From a virus, in IMG/VR virus record IMGVR_UViG_3300030107_001583, positions 1 through 21,365 of that record: a stretch of 21,365 nucleotides of DNA; one strand, written 5' to 3'. The position numbers and the translations under genes are program-made. This document shows, piece after piece, positions 1-8,498 of this stretch. A model generated the notes under the pieces. The model searched no databases. It was not told the origin of the DNA and worked only from the letters and a program-made list of their open reading frames with translations. Numbering within the stretch: position 1 is the stretch's first letter; every line of letters begins with the position of its first letter.

Positions 1-2
1 TA

Positions 3-3000
3 ATAAATACTGTACGAGGTAAATTATTTCGAAGTTATGTAATTAATTTAAATGCGTACCCTGTATTCAAAGAAACTTTAGGTATAGCTACTACTGCAAG
101 TATAGCTCAAGCTGCTGTTGTAGAGATTTTTGCAACAACCGATAAAGATGATCCAAATGATAAACCTCTTCTTAATTACTATTCTGCTAATGGTTTGGGT
201 GCATTAATATATGCTTTTGGAGGAAAGTATATGATAGTTAATCCTATAAAAGGAACTATCAATGTAATAGCGGGAGCAGGAAGTTTAGTATCAGGTAAAG
301 CTCCAAAAATAAGTTCACTTATGACAGAAGTGTTAGGATTAAGTAGCGTTGTAGGTGTTCCAAAACAATTTTTTCGTGACGGAAATATGTTAAAATATGA
401 ACAATTTTTAGCATCAAAAGGACAAAGACTAACCCGTAAACAAAGAATGGCATTGAACTATGTTTTTAGATTAACTCAAAATTTAAGTGAGGAGGGGTTA
501 GATTTAGTAATAAAATCAATAGAAGATTATGGTAGAATAGAAAGAAGAATAGTTGATTCATTTAAAAACAATCCTGAAATACAAACAAAAGTATCAAATG
601 CGTTAAGAACAACGTTTGCATCTTTAACATCTATGGGGTGGTTAAAAAGTGTTGAAAGAAGTGCTGCGGGTAATATTGATATTAGAGACATGACATCATT
701 AAAAAATGTTGACACGTGGGTTGCAACTCAAACAGAAAAAGAAGAAGCTTTAAAATTAACGTCACGTGGAATAGATAATTTAAAAAATAAATTAGGATCA
801 ACTTTTGATACTAATGAAGATGTTAATAGAATTGTAAGAAAATTAGAAGACACTCTTGCAAAAGAAAAACTTGACCTTATAACCAGTCAAACGAAAGCTG
901 CTGTTATTGTCAATGACACTTTAAAAACCATATTAAAAGACCCTAGATCAGACGATTTTACAAGTGAAAATTTTAAAGACTTAGTTAATGCAGCACTTAA
1001 ATTAGATATGAACATACAACCTACTTTAGATAGAGGTGATGCTATTAATAAAGTGATGAATAATGTTCATAAAGCACTCTTAAAACGTGCTGAAATTATG
1101 AAAACTAATAGACTTAGTGATGAATATTTAAAGAAAATGGATGTAATGGTAGAAGATTACATAGAAAGTCTTATATTTAGGTCTTACGCAAATGCAAAAG
1201 TAGGTTATAAAGATTTTGACAAAGCAATGGAAAGTGAAGGTAAAAGTGTAGACGTGCTTCCTTTATTAAAAAGTTTAAATGAAGAACTACGAAAATTAGA
1301 AAAATTTAAAACTCCATTAAGTAAACGTTTTTCAGCAAAAGGAAAATTTTTACAAGGCCCTTTAGCAACACAATTAAGAACATCAATAAAAGAACTAGCA
1401 ATAAAAAATTTAAAAGAAAAGTTTAGTCAAACAACTATAGATAAATTAAAAACTTTGCACCGACAAGAATTTATAGTAGATAAAATAACAGGCACTAAAA
1501 AACTAAATCCTAAATTTATAAATGAAAATGCAGATGAATTAGATATAGCCATGTGGTATGCTGAAAATGATGAATTTGAAGGTTTTAAAGCTTTACCTAG
1601 TGAAGTTTTTGACGTGCAAGCTGTGTTTCGAAATTATGCTTACAGAACAAAAAATAAAGACTTAGCTTATGAAATTGATCAATTTGAGGATGAAATTGAT
1701 AGATTAATTACTAGTGCTGCAGGAGATTTAAAAAATTTACAAGAACCTGCTAAACAAATATACAAGTCTAACATATTCGATAGACTCAGAGAAGATGGCC
1801 CTTTATCAACTTACAACAACTCTAAAAGTAATGTTTTACCTGAGAAAACTAAAAAAGGCACAAAACAAGAAACAGAAACACGGGCAGTGTTTACAAAACA
1901 AAAACCCGGAGAAATATTTAATCCATTAATAGAAAAATTAAATTTTTATTTAAAAGACAGCACTGACCCTTTAAAAAAGCAAGCTATAGAAAAAGAATTT
2001 AAAAAAATATTTACCCAACTATCTGATAGAAAAAACTTTAAAGAGGTGTTTAATTTAGATGACCCTGAATCTGCTGATGCTTTTAATATTACAAAAGAAA
2101 TTATTGAAGGTATGGTTTACACAAAATGGGCAAATACTTTTATTAAAAATGCGGAAAGAATAAGTCCAAAACCAAAAGTATCTTTAAAACCCGGGGCATT
2201 AATTACACAAGATAAGGGTTACAATTTTACAGAACTTAATATAAAAACATTAGAAGAACTTAAAGAATTAAGTAGAGTGACAGTGATAAAAAATGGAGAA
2301 GAAAGCACTGAATACCTTGTAGATTTTGCTAAAATGATATCTGATGAAAAAGATATTGTTAAACAACTAGGAAGACATAAAGTGTTACAAAATCAATACG
2401 AAAGATTTAAAAGTAGAATAGAAAATCGCATAACAGAAGTAGGAACTGCAGCAAAAAACATAGCTGCAATTGAAGACAGATATTTAGAAAGATTGAGACA
2501 GTTTTCGAAAACCACAGAACCTGATGACTTTTTTAAAAAGTATGTAGAAAGTGGTGATCTTTTTGGTATACAACGATTAAAATCTGATTTATTAAATTTA
2601 GGAGATAAAGATTTAAAAAAATATGAAGAGCAAATAGACGTTGTTATACGTAAATTAATTATAGAAGGGTTGTTAAACAAAGGAAACAGAAAAGTTGTTA
2701 AAGGAAAATTTATTACGGGCGTTGACGGTACTAAAAGTAAAGTTTTTGAATACGAAACTCCAGAAAAAATTTTAGACGCAATGGAAAATAAAGATACTTT
2801 AAAAATTCTTCAAAATGTTATGGATCAAGAACATATAGATGATTTAAAAGCTTTGTTACAATACTTAGATTATACACAAGAAAACGTGGCTACGCAAAAA
2901 CTTTTCGGTACGACTGAAGGTGTAGCTACATTTAGAAGAATTGGGTTTAGTATTCAAGAAGTATTAAGTAGAGCTTTTAACCTTGCTAGAGGAATGGTTA

Positions 3001-3260
3001 GTCCTCAATATGTTGGTGCAGAATTTGCTATAAGAATATCTGCAAACGCTGCTATGGACATGATAAAGTTAGCGGCAGGAGACCCTAATGCTGCTAAAAT
3101 TTTAAAAGATGCAGTGTTATATCCAGAAACATTAACCAAAGTTAAATTAAAAGAATTTGAAATATTAATGTATGATTTTATTGCTCTTGATTTAGCAAAA
3201 CAAGATATTAGAGAATTGCCCGTTTTTAATCAAGAACTGGTACTTGAAGGTGGATTTTAA
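3..3260 (+). CDS. Large virion-type protein, 5'-truncated by window edge
   Basis: The reading frame is open from the first bases of the window to the TAA at 3258-3260, so at least 1085 residues are visible and the true start lies to the left. The TTG at 195 is only an internal codon: the 64 codons before it contain no stop and read as ordinary protein. The visible part is highly charged, Lys/Glu-rich and mostly helical in character. It has an Ala-rich, more hydrophobic C-terminal stretch (about 2990-3120) around AARGM-type and AGDPNAAKIL-type sequence. No catalytic motif was recognised. Size, composition and position at the end of the plus-strand module suggest an internal virion or ejection protein of a podovirus, comparable in place to T7 gp15/gp16. 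That is inference only. A small Met-rich gene follows within 20 bases. Confidence 0.72.
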   Translation: MNTVRGKLFRSYVINLNAYPVFKETLGIATTASIAQAAVVEIFATTDKDDPNDKPLLNYYSANGLGALIYAFGGKYMIVNPIKGTINVIAGAGSLVSGKAPKISSLMTEVLGLSSVVGVPKQFFRDGNMLKYEQFLASKGQRLTRKQRMALNYVFRLTQNLSEEGLDLVIKSIEDYGRIERRIVDSFKNNPEIQTKVSNALRTTFASLTSMGWLKSVERSAAGNIDIRDMTSLKNVDTWVATQTEKEEALKLTSRGIDNLKNKLGSTFDTNEDVNRIVRKLEDTLAKEKLDLITSQTKAAVIVNDTLKTILKDPRSDDFTSENFKDLVNAALKLDMNIQPTLDRGDAINKVMNNVHKALLKRAEIMKTNRLSDEYLKKMDVMVEDYIESLIFRSYANAKVGYKDFDKAMESEGKSVDVLPLLKSLNEELRKLEKFKTPLSKRFSAKGKFLQGPLATQLRTSIKELAIKNLKEKFSQTTIDKLKTLHRQEFIVDKITGTKKLNPKFINENADELDIAMWYAENDEFEGFKALPSEVFDVQAVFRNYAYRTKNKDLAYEIDQFEDEIDRLITSAAGDLKNLQEPAKQIYKSNIFDRLREDGPLSTYNNSKSNVLPEKTKKGTKQETETRAVFTKQKPGEIFNPLIEKLNFYLKDSTDPLKKQAIEKEFKKIFTQLSDRKNFKEVFNLDDPESADAFNITKEIIEGMVYTKWANTFIKNAERISPKPKVSLKPGALITQDKGYNFTELNIKTLEELKELSRVTVIKNGEESTEYLVDFAKMISDEKDIVKQLGRHKVLQNQYERFKSRIENRITEVGTAAKNIAAIEDRYLERLRQFSKTTEPDDFFKKYVESGDLFGIQRLKSDLLNLGDKDLKKYEEQIDVVIRKLIIEGLLNKGNRKVVKGKFITGVDGTKSKVFEYETPEKILDAMENKDTLKILQNVMDQEHIDDLKALLQYLDYTQENVATQKLFGTTEGVATFRRIGFSIQEVLSRAFNLARGMVSPQYVGAEFAIRISANAAMDMIKLAAGDPNAAKILKDAVLYPETLTKVKLKEFEILMYDFIALDLAKQDIRELPVFNQELVLEGGF

Positions 3261-3279
3261 AAAATATGGAGAAAAACTA

Positions 3280-3561
3280 ATGAAAATGTATAACAACGGA
3301 CAACGACCTGCTAAAATGTATGGTGGGGGTATGGTAATGCCACGCAAACCTATGCAAATGGGTGGACTTGCTCAACAAAACAGAAAAATGACTACAGGTA
3401 TGGCAAGCATGGAAAACCCAATGGGTCGCATGACTGAAAAGAAAAGATACGACATGGGTATGAAAAAAGGTGGCAAACTAAATAAAGGTTTGATGGCTTT
3501 AAAAAAAGAAGCACCCGATGTTGTAAAAAAAATGGGTTTTAAAAAAGGCGGTAAGTCTTAA
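3280..3561 (+). CDS. Small Met/Gly/Lys-rich protein
   Basis: A 93-residue protein of extreme composition: 16 Met, 15 Gly and 17 Lys, no Cys and no Trp. It has short repeats such as KMYGGG, QMGG and a doubled KKGGK near the C-terminus. The ATG at 3280 is preferred over an upstream in-frame TTG at 3244 because GGAG (3268-3271) stands 8 bases before it. The gene follows the large virion-type gene by 19 bases and is presumably co-transcribed with it. Its stop overlaps the stop of the convergent minus-strand operon by 4 bases. I recall similar Met/Gly/Lys-rich small proteins near structural genes of marine phages, but no function is known to me. A basic, flexible DNA-associated or virion protein is a guess. 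Confidence 0.75.
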   Translation: MKMYNNGQRPAKMYGGGMVMPRKPMQMGGLAQQNRKMTTGMASMENPMGRMTEKKRYDMGMKKGGKLNKGLMALKKEAPDVVKKMGFKKGGKS

Positions 3562-3785
3562 ATATAATTCCTTGAGCCGTTCATAATATCATCTGCACAT
3601 TTTCGTAAGTAACGAAGCAGTGATGCAACCTGACTTGTGCCATCATACATAGGAAACCCTGTATTAAGTTCTCGTTCTAAATCTTCAGGTTTGACTGCTT
3701 CGTAATTTAACTCTACATTACCATCTTTATTTAGGTATGCTTCTAACGTAAATAATTTAGCTTTTGTTTTATTGTTGAATTTCAT
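3558..3785 (-). CDS. Hypothetical protein, last gene of leftward operon
   Basis: A 75-residue protein beginning MKFNNKTKAKLF, mixed alpha/beta in character and acidic in the middle, with a C-terminal amphipathic segment around SLLRYLRKCADDIM. I do not recognise a family. The ATG at 3785 lies 17 bases inside the end of the upstream PD-(D/E)XK-like gene. The ribosome binding site is weak (AGG about 15 bases upstream), so translational coupling to the upstream gene is likely. The stop overlaps the stop of the convergent Met-rich gene. It is the promoter-distal end of the replication operon. Confidence 0.6.
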   Translation of the reverse strand: MKFNNKTKAKLFTLEAYLNKDGNVELNYEAVKPEDLERELNTGFPMYDGTSQVASLLRYLRKCADDIMNGSRNYI

Positions 3786-4257
3786 GTATGGGATTTAACC
3801 TGTCTATTCTAATGTTATAACAATCAGCTTTGAATGTATAACCATTATCTGTGTCAATATCCCCTTTTCTATATAGAGTGGCTTTATCATAAAAATCTTC
3901 CTTCGACATGCCACCAAGAATCCAAGCTTTACTCAAATTGTCTAAGACTCGGACAAACACATAAACATCACAATCTTGTTTTGTTCCGTGAAACGCTACA
4001 GAACAATCATAGTGTGGGTATGGTTTAGAGGTGCATCTCTTCGTTTTTACATCTATTCGCATACCGCCCTTAATCAAATCATAATGATATGTGTTAACTT
4101 CCTTCGCCTTAATACTATCAGCAACAACTACCTCACCTATCGCTCCTAAAACGTTCCTAGAGCCACCTGTAATACTTCCCTGTAGGATGCCCATCTGGGA
4201 AGCCTTTTCCCTCGCACGGCTCATATAATCGCTACTAATCGGTATCTCAATAATCAC
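3769..4257 (-). CDS. PD-(D/E)XK-like nuclease-fold protein
   Basis: A 162-residue protein. The GTG start at 4257 is chosen because it forms a GTGA overlap with the stop of the reductase gene. An in-frame TTG at 4284 and an internal ATG at 4224 are alternatives. A run beginning GEVVVAD has Glu42, followed by YDLIKGG with Asp60 and RIDVKTK with Asp69-x-Lys71. This E...D...D-x-K layout fits the active site of the PD-(D/E)XK restriction-endonuclease fold, followed by a strand of the type DVYVFVRV. Such proteins cut DNA or serve in repair or recombination, and the substrate cannot be told from sequence. It is co-transcribed with the replication genes. It could help degrade host DNA for the reductase-fed nucleotide pool, which is inference. 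Confidence 0.65.
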   Translation of the reverse strand: MIIEIPISSDYMSRAREKASQMGILQGSITGGSRNVLGAIGEVVVADSIKAKEVNTYHYDLIKGGMRIDVKTKRCTSKPYPHYDCSVAFHGTKQDCDVYVFVRVLDNLSKAWILGGMSKEDFYDKATLYRKGDIDTDNGYTFKADCYNIRIDRLNPIHEIQQ

Positions 4258-6185
4258 GATGCACTTAAGTCTACAACTTCGCAAGCATCTGCAGTGCAGG
4301 CAAGTTCACGAGAACCACTTGTATTATCTTCTTTTTCATACAATGAAAACTTATCCCAATCCAAACTAGATGGAACAAATTCTTTCCACTCATTATACTC
4401 ATTAACATTTATATCTTGATACGGTGCTTGTTTGTATGTATGATCACTAAAGGGTAGAAAGGAAACCCCTGAAGATATATCAAAATTTTTATACATCCAA
4501 GCACCCACTTCCATCCATTCTTCTTCCTTTACAGAAATTGTAACAGATGGCTTGTGTTCACACCACAAGTCTGCATATAACTTCCACAGTTCAAGTTGCT
4601 CAATAGCAGTCATTTCTGTTCGAGTAATTGCACCACTTGGGGATTTCATTGGAAAAGAAAAAACAGTTACACTGTCTGGCTTCGTAACATCTGGTTCATT
4701 AAACACATTTTCTTCTTTCATAAACTTTGTTAAAGGGTCTTTGTTATCTCCTCTAACTGTTCTTATATAAAAGTCATTGTGTCTTGCATGAATACCAGAA
4801 GAAGCATCGACAAGTTGTGATACTGTTCCACTTGGTTTAACACATGTAATTGCGGTAGATTGAGGTATTCCTATAGCTTTAGCATATTCTTTGTTTGTAT
4901 CTATTGCAACTTGTTTCATATCCTGTAACCAAATTTTAGAATCTGTTGTTCTAGATAGAATACCATGATCCATGATTCCTGTCAAGGACACACCAAGTAA
5001 TCTTTCATCTTCCGTGTTATTTTTCCAAATTTTTCGTATATATTTAAGGTCAGTTAATGTTGATTGAAACGTTCCAAGTATTGTTGCAACACGCACTTTA
5101 CTTCTTAACGTTACCAAATCATCTGTTTCTCTAATAACAACCTCAGACAAATTACAAAATTGATAGGGTCTAAGTATAATCTCTGAACACGGGTTTGTTC
5201 CCCACATGTGACCAACTTCTCTTCTACCATTTTTTGCAACCTGTTTGTCTGCGGCCTGACGGTTAAACATACCACGTTCTCCAGACTTTGACTCATACAG
5301 AGCTAACCATTCTCTCATGTATGTGTCCATATCTGGCTTGCCTTTATACGCAATAGAGTTGTTTGCTAATGCACGTTGTCCATTTGCGTTCCACCACTCT
5401 CCTGCTTTAGCATGTCTCATCTGGTCATCACCTAAATTAGATAGACTAATTAATGCTGAACGTCTTACACCCCCAACAACAACAACCTCACCAACCTTGC
5501 ACATAATATCGTGACATTCTACTGGGTAAAGTTTGCGACCTTTTGCATTTCTAAATTTACGAACAGTAAACTCAAACAAATTAACTAACGGGTCTGCACC
5601 TGATGCTCTACCCCCCATAACTTTAAGTCTTGCACCCGCAGGTCGTATCTTAGACACATCCCAACTCGGTATCATCCCTGAATAAAGCAAAGCAATTAAC
5701 TCACGATAAGATTTTGCCCACCCCATTTTGCTATCATCCACAACAATAACCACATCAGACTTTTGCATACTTTCACTAACCACAGGTAATTTATCTACGT
5801 TTTCTCGTTCTACAGAAAACCCCACACCTGTGCCACACATAAGTATATACATCGCTTCATCAAATGAACGTGGACTATCTACAGGAAGATAACTGCAGTT
5901 GTAACCACACACGTTATCCCGTTCAAGTGCTTCTCCTGCCGTCATCATTGCTCTCATCGATGGCATTACAGATAAGTTAGTTATGTATTCTGTAATCGTT
6001 GCTTTATCTGTTTTAGATATATTGTAGTTGTGATTTTCTTTTAAAGATTTTTCCATAAAAGAAACGTAACGTTCTACTGTTTCATTCCAATTTTCTCTGC
6101 GATTTTCTTCTTCAATCCAACGGGCATACCGTGATTTGTGAATAAATTGTTGATACGATGTTGGTAAACTATTTGATATTGACAT
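4254..6185 (-). CDS. nrdJ: Class II (adenosylcobalamin-dependent) ribonucleotide reductase
   Basis: A 643-residue monomeric B12-dependent ribonucleoside-triphosphate reductase, which makes deoxynucleotides for phage DNA synthesis. All cysteines expected from the Lactobacillus leichmannii enzyme are visible. The thiyl-radical Cys333 sits in TNPCSEI, its partner Cys344 eleven residues later, and the other redox partner Cys97 in GYNCSYLP. A C-terminal pair, Cys630 and Cys635, has CxxxxC spacing matching the regenerating pair of the family. The finger loop MCGTGVGFSVE is also present. The start is the ATG at 6185, preceded by GGAGG with 8 bases of spacing; an ATG at 6209 in the same frame is less likely. 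It overlaps the DUF3310 gene by 17 bases. The class needs cobalamin from the host but no small subunit, and none is encoded here. Confidence 0.95.
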   Translation of the reverse strand: MSISNSLPTSYQQFIHKSRYARWIEEENRRENWNETVERYVSFMEKSLKENHNYNISKTDKATITEYITNLSVMPSMRAMMTAGEALERDNVCGYNCSYLPVDSPRSFDEAMYILMCGTGVGFSVERENVDKLPVVSESMQKSDVVIVVDDSKMGWAKSYRELIALLYSGMIPSWDVSKIRPAGARLKVMGGRASGADPLVNLFEFTVRKFRNAKGRKLYPVECHDIMCKVGEVVVVGGVRRSALISLSNLGDDQMRHAKAGEWWNANGQRALANNSIAYKGKPDMDTYMREWLALYESKSGERGMFNRQAADKQVAKNGRREVGHMWGTNPCSEIILRPYQFCNLSEVVIRETDDLVTLRSKVRVATILGTFQSTLTDLKYIRKIWKNNTEDERLLGVSLTGIMDHGILSRTTDSKIWLQDMKQVAIDTNKEYAKAIGIPQSTAITCVKPSGTVSQLVDASSGIHARHNDFYIRTVRGDNKDPLTKFMKEENVFNEPDVTKPDSVTVFSFPMKSPSGAITRTEMTAIEQLELWKLYADLWCEHKPSVTISVKEEEWMEVGAWMYKNFDISSGVSFLPFSDHTYKQAPYQDINVNEYNEWKEFVPSSLDWDKFSLYEKEDNTSGSRELACTADACEVVDLSAS

Positions 6186-6504
6186 GATTGTTCTCCTCCC
6201 TTTCATCAATTATTTTTATCAATTTATCTAAATACCATCGTGCTTTCCTTAAATCTTCTGCTCCATTCTTGTATCTATATCTCCACAAGTATTTCAAAAT
6301 ATTCCCCTGCAAATAATACTCAAATCCTTCTTCTGTTACAGATTCTATAGCATCAATAGTTTCAATACCATTCTTGTTATAATGAGGTGGATGGTTCACC
6401 ATATCCATTGTCTGTCTGTGGTCAGACTGCATTTGTGCTTGTTCTTTTGCCACTTGGTTGCCTACTTCCTTATATCGTTTTTTTATCATTTCTCTATATT
6501 TCAT
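6169..6504 (-). CDS. DUF3310 protein (phage nucleotide-kinase-like)
   Basis: A 111-residue protein whose second half matches the DUF3310 pattern. It has VNHPPHYN followed by GIETIDAI, then a QGNILKYLWRYRYK segment and EDLRKARWYLDKL. The same domain occurs in T7 gp1.7, known as a nucleotide kinase, which is the usual basis for annotating such proteins. Whether this short form is catalytic is uncertain, as the domain alone lacks a Walker A motif. The first 35 residues are basic and helical. The ATG at 6504 is chosen because it starts one base after the upstream stop (TGATATG); a TTG at 6528 is the alternative. Its position directly before the ribonucleotide reductase fits a role in nucleotide supply. 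Confidence 0.82.
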   Translation of the reverse strand: MKYREMIKKRYKEVGNQVAKEQAQMQSDHRQTMDMVNHPPHYNKNGIETIDAIESVTEEGFEYYLQGNILKYLWRYRYKNGAEDLRKARWYLDKLIKIIDEREENNHVNIK

Positions 6505-6505
6505 A

Positions 6506-6853
6506 TCAGTGTTCGCTACCAAAGTCAATTTTAATTACGTTATCTTTATATTCTATTTTTTCTCCAGTTTTATCGTGTATCTCATCAAACAATCTTTTAC
6601 CTGCATACTGTATAGATAACTCCCCCATACCTACATTAAACACATCATCACCCCGTTGTTTAAGCAATGAAATCAATCCTTCGTGAGTAATAGAACCTAC
6701 TGTGTGGTCTGATTCATTTTTGTAACTATTTCCAGTTGTATCGTATGCAATCATATTAAATTTATCTTCATCAATATCTGTAAGAATAATGTAGTAATGT
6801 CCTTTTTGCAAATTCATTTCCTTCATTTTCTTTTTTAATTCATTTTCATTCAT
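6506..6853 (-). CDS. Hypothetical protein
   Basis: A 115-residue acidic protein beginning MNENELKKKMKEMN, then strands around HYYIILTDID and FNMIAYDTTG and a helical middle. It ends in a Lys/Asp-rich strand segment. I do not recognise a family. The ATG at 6853 is supported by AGGAG about 10 bases upstream and overlaps the end of the endonuclease I gene by 8 bases. A longer reading from an in-frame upstream codon would run deep inside that gene and is unlikely. It lies between the endonuclease and the DUF3310 gene in the replication and nucleotide operon. Confidence 0.6.
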   Translation of the reverse strand: MNENELKKKMKEMNLQKGHYYIILTDIDEDKFNMIAYDTTGNSYKNESDHTVGSITHEGLISLLKQRGDDVFNVGMGELSIQYAGKRLFDEIHDKTGEKIEYKDNVIKIDFGSEH

Positions 6854-7217
6854 TTTTAAACCACTCCTCAGGTATTGTTTTTTCTGCCCAACGAAAATCA
6901 TACCTATTACACCAGTCAGCATAGGTTGTTTTACTTCCTCTGTATATTCTATTTCGTGCGTTCATAAACACAAAACGAATATCCAAGTCTTTGTGTTGTT
7001 CTTTTACAAGAACCATCTTTACTCTATCTGCTTTATCAAGATGTCCTTTTGCTTCTATAAATATATTTGTATCAGGCAAATAAAAATCTGGTGTGTATGT
7101 TCTTACTTTAGGAACGTAAAGAAACTTCTTTGACTCGTATTCAAACTTTATCTTTTTCTCCGCTAACGTTTTTGCTAATCTTAACTCAAACTGCGACCTA
7201 TACTTTAACCTTTTCAT
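6846..7217 (-). CDS. T7-type endonuclease I (Holliday junction resolvase)
   Basis: A 123-residue homologue of T7 gp3, a little shorter than the 149-residue T7 protein. The active site is clear: Glu11 in SQFELRLA, Asp44 in YTPDFYLP, and Glu55-x-Lys57 in IFIEAKG. Spacings closely match Glu20, Asp55, Glu65 and Lys67 of T7. The family tail is also present: IRFVF, then SKTTYADWC and IPEEW. The enzyme resolves branched DNA, frees packaging concatemers from junctions and helps break down host DNA. The ATG at 7217 is chosen because it makes an ATGA overlap with the upstream stop. A longer form from 7337 would overlap the upstream gene by more than 100 bases and adds residues foreign to the family. 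Confidence 0.93.
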   Translation of the reverse strand: MKRLKYRSQFELRLAKTLAEKKIKFEYESKKFLYVPKVRTYTPDFYLPDTNIFIEAKGHLDKADRVKMVLVKEQHKDLDIRFVFMNARNRIYRGSKTTYADWCNRYDFRWAEKTIPEEWFKNE

Positions 7218-7606
7218 TTCTTTAATTTCATCCGAAAGTTTAACGATTCCATTCGTTTTTTTATATACCCCGCTAGTTTTAAAGATTGTTTTTCTAACAT
7301 AATAATTTCTTTTGTTAAGGGGAACATTGGCACACATACGATTTTTCCATAATTTAATGCTTGACTAATTGTTTGAAATTCATTTTCTACTTTCATTATA
7401 TCTCTTTGTTCTGTGGCAGAGGTAAGAGTGCCGTTCTCCGAAAAGTTTTCACGAAGAGTAAGGGGAATACCTCTTTCATGTTGACGTAAGAAAACGACAT
7501 CTCTACCACCCCCCATCTCACGATGGGATTCTATATAAACATGATACAAATCTTCATTGTGTTCTAAAAACTCTGTATGGTAATCGTGCATATACATAAT
7601 TGACAT
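7214..7606 (-). CDS. Hypothetical protein
   Basis: A 130-residue protein with no family I can name. It starts with an aromatic and His-rich segment (MYMHDYHTEF), has a GGGRDVVFLRQ segment in the middle, and ends in a basic helical stretch (KKRMESLNFRMKLKK). The start at 7606 is one base after the stop of the RecB/Cas4-like nuclease gene. The end makes an ATGA coupling with the endonuclease I gene. Lying between two nucleases, it may be an accessory factor of DNA processing, but nothing in the sequence proves this. Confidence 0.6.
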   Translation of the reverse strand: MSIMYMHDYHTEFLEHNEDLYHVYIESHREMGGGRDVVFLRQHERGIPLTLRENFSENGTLTSATEQRDIMKVENEFQTISQALNYGKIVCVPMFPLTKEIIMLEKQSLKLAGYIKKRMESLNFRMKLKK

Positions 7607-7607
7607 C

Positions 7608-8498
7608 TCATATTACTTTCTTTTTTAATTTGGAATACCACGCTTGAGGTGGATTTTTTGCCCGTGATGTAACTCTGTTATATAACACTGCATCTTTCCA
7701 ACAATGTTTTTTAAACCCACACATATTACAGGGTTTTGGTAACATCTTATTTCCAGTTCGGACATCTTCTCCTTTGTGTCTGTATGTTTCAAATATATCT
7801 TTGTATGGAACAACAAACTCTTTATCTGGCTTTCTTAATATTTGTATTCTTCTTTTTGCATCTTCTAAATATTCTTTTCTATCTTCCTCTTGCCACTCTG
7901 GTGCTTCTACGACTGCTACTTCCCCACTAGATTTGTTAATAGCTATCCAGCCACCAAACGGCAATCCCGTTGCTTCACCATACAAATGTCCTTGCATAAT
8001 ATAACCAAACGGGTCATCCTCTTTTATTTTATCATACCCGCCATACCCTGTGTATTTGTATTTAAATGCCCAATCACTAGCAGATTTTATATCCCAAACT
8101 TTCTCTTGTCCTAATTCATCTCTTATAATTAAATCTAATGTTCCTGTAACTTCTACACCATCTATATTTAACTTAACTGCCTTTTGTTTTGCAACAATAT
8201 CAACTCCTGCTTGTTCTAAAATAAGAACGGCTATTGACTCAACTATATCACCAAATAAAAATCTAAACAAAAGATTGTATTCTGTCTCTTGTTCAATACC
8301 TTGACTCTCAAGGAGTTGCTGACAGATTGGTCTGCCCAATCCAGACATGCGTATCTTGTATTCTTTTAGTTTGTTGAGTTGTATAAGAACGGACTCTGTG
8401 CAGGAATCAGCAAAGTCTTTAGTTGCTTCAGGGGGAATACTAACTTCCCCCCTACTTGCCCGTTCCATGTAGTCTTGGATTTTAAGCGTTAGCAACAT
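7608..8498 (-). CDS. RecB/Cas4-like PD-(D/E)XK exonuclease with likely Fe-S cluster
   Basis: A 296-residue nuclease of the PD-(D/E)XK exonuclease branch. Visible signature: Glu87 in GDIVES, Asp122 in TGTLDLII, Asp136-x-Lys138 in VWDIKSAS, and the QGHLYG segment (Gln169, Tyr173) typical of RecB/Cas4-type enzymes. Three C-terminal cysteines lie in PCNMCGFKKHC (Cys257, Cys260, Cys266). An N-terminal Cys59 in the GLGRPICQQL motif completes the four ligands that hold a 4Fe-4S cluster in Cas4 and AddB relatives. Cluster binding here is inference. The ATG at 8498 has AGGTGA 8 bases upstream and lies 17 bases inside the preceding gene; a GTG at 8510 is the alternative. It probably fills the place of T7 gp6 exonuclease. 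No other cas genes or repeats are near, so it is not a CRISPR component. Confidence 0.85.
   Translation of the reverse strand: MLLTLKIQDYMERASRGEVSIPPEATKDFADSCTESVLIQLNKLKEYKIRMSGLGRPICQQLLESQGIEQETEYNLLFRFLFGDIVESIAVLILEQAGVDIVAKQKAVKLNIDGVEVTGTLDLIIRDELGQEKVWDIKSASDWAFKYKYTGYGGYDKIKEDDPFGYIMQGHLYGEATGLPFGGWIAINKSSGEVAVVEAPEWQEEDRKEYLEDAKRRIQILRKPDKEFVVPYKDIFETYRHKGEDVRTGNKMLPKPCNMCGFKKHCWKDAVLYNRVTSRAKNPPQAWYSKLKKKVI

Noticed and set aside
6387-6686. A 99-residue plus-strand frame opposite the DUF3310 gene
   Set aside because: Antisense shadow: the minus-strand genes here have family motifs and coupled starts.
7608-8498. The Cas4-like nuclease as part of a CRISPR system
   Set aside because: No repeat-spacer array and no other cas gene lie in the window. 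The same fold is common in phage exonucleases.
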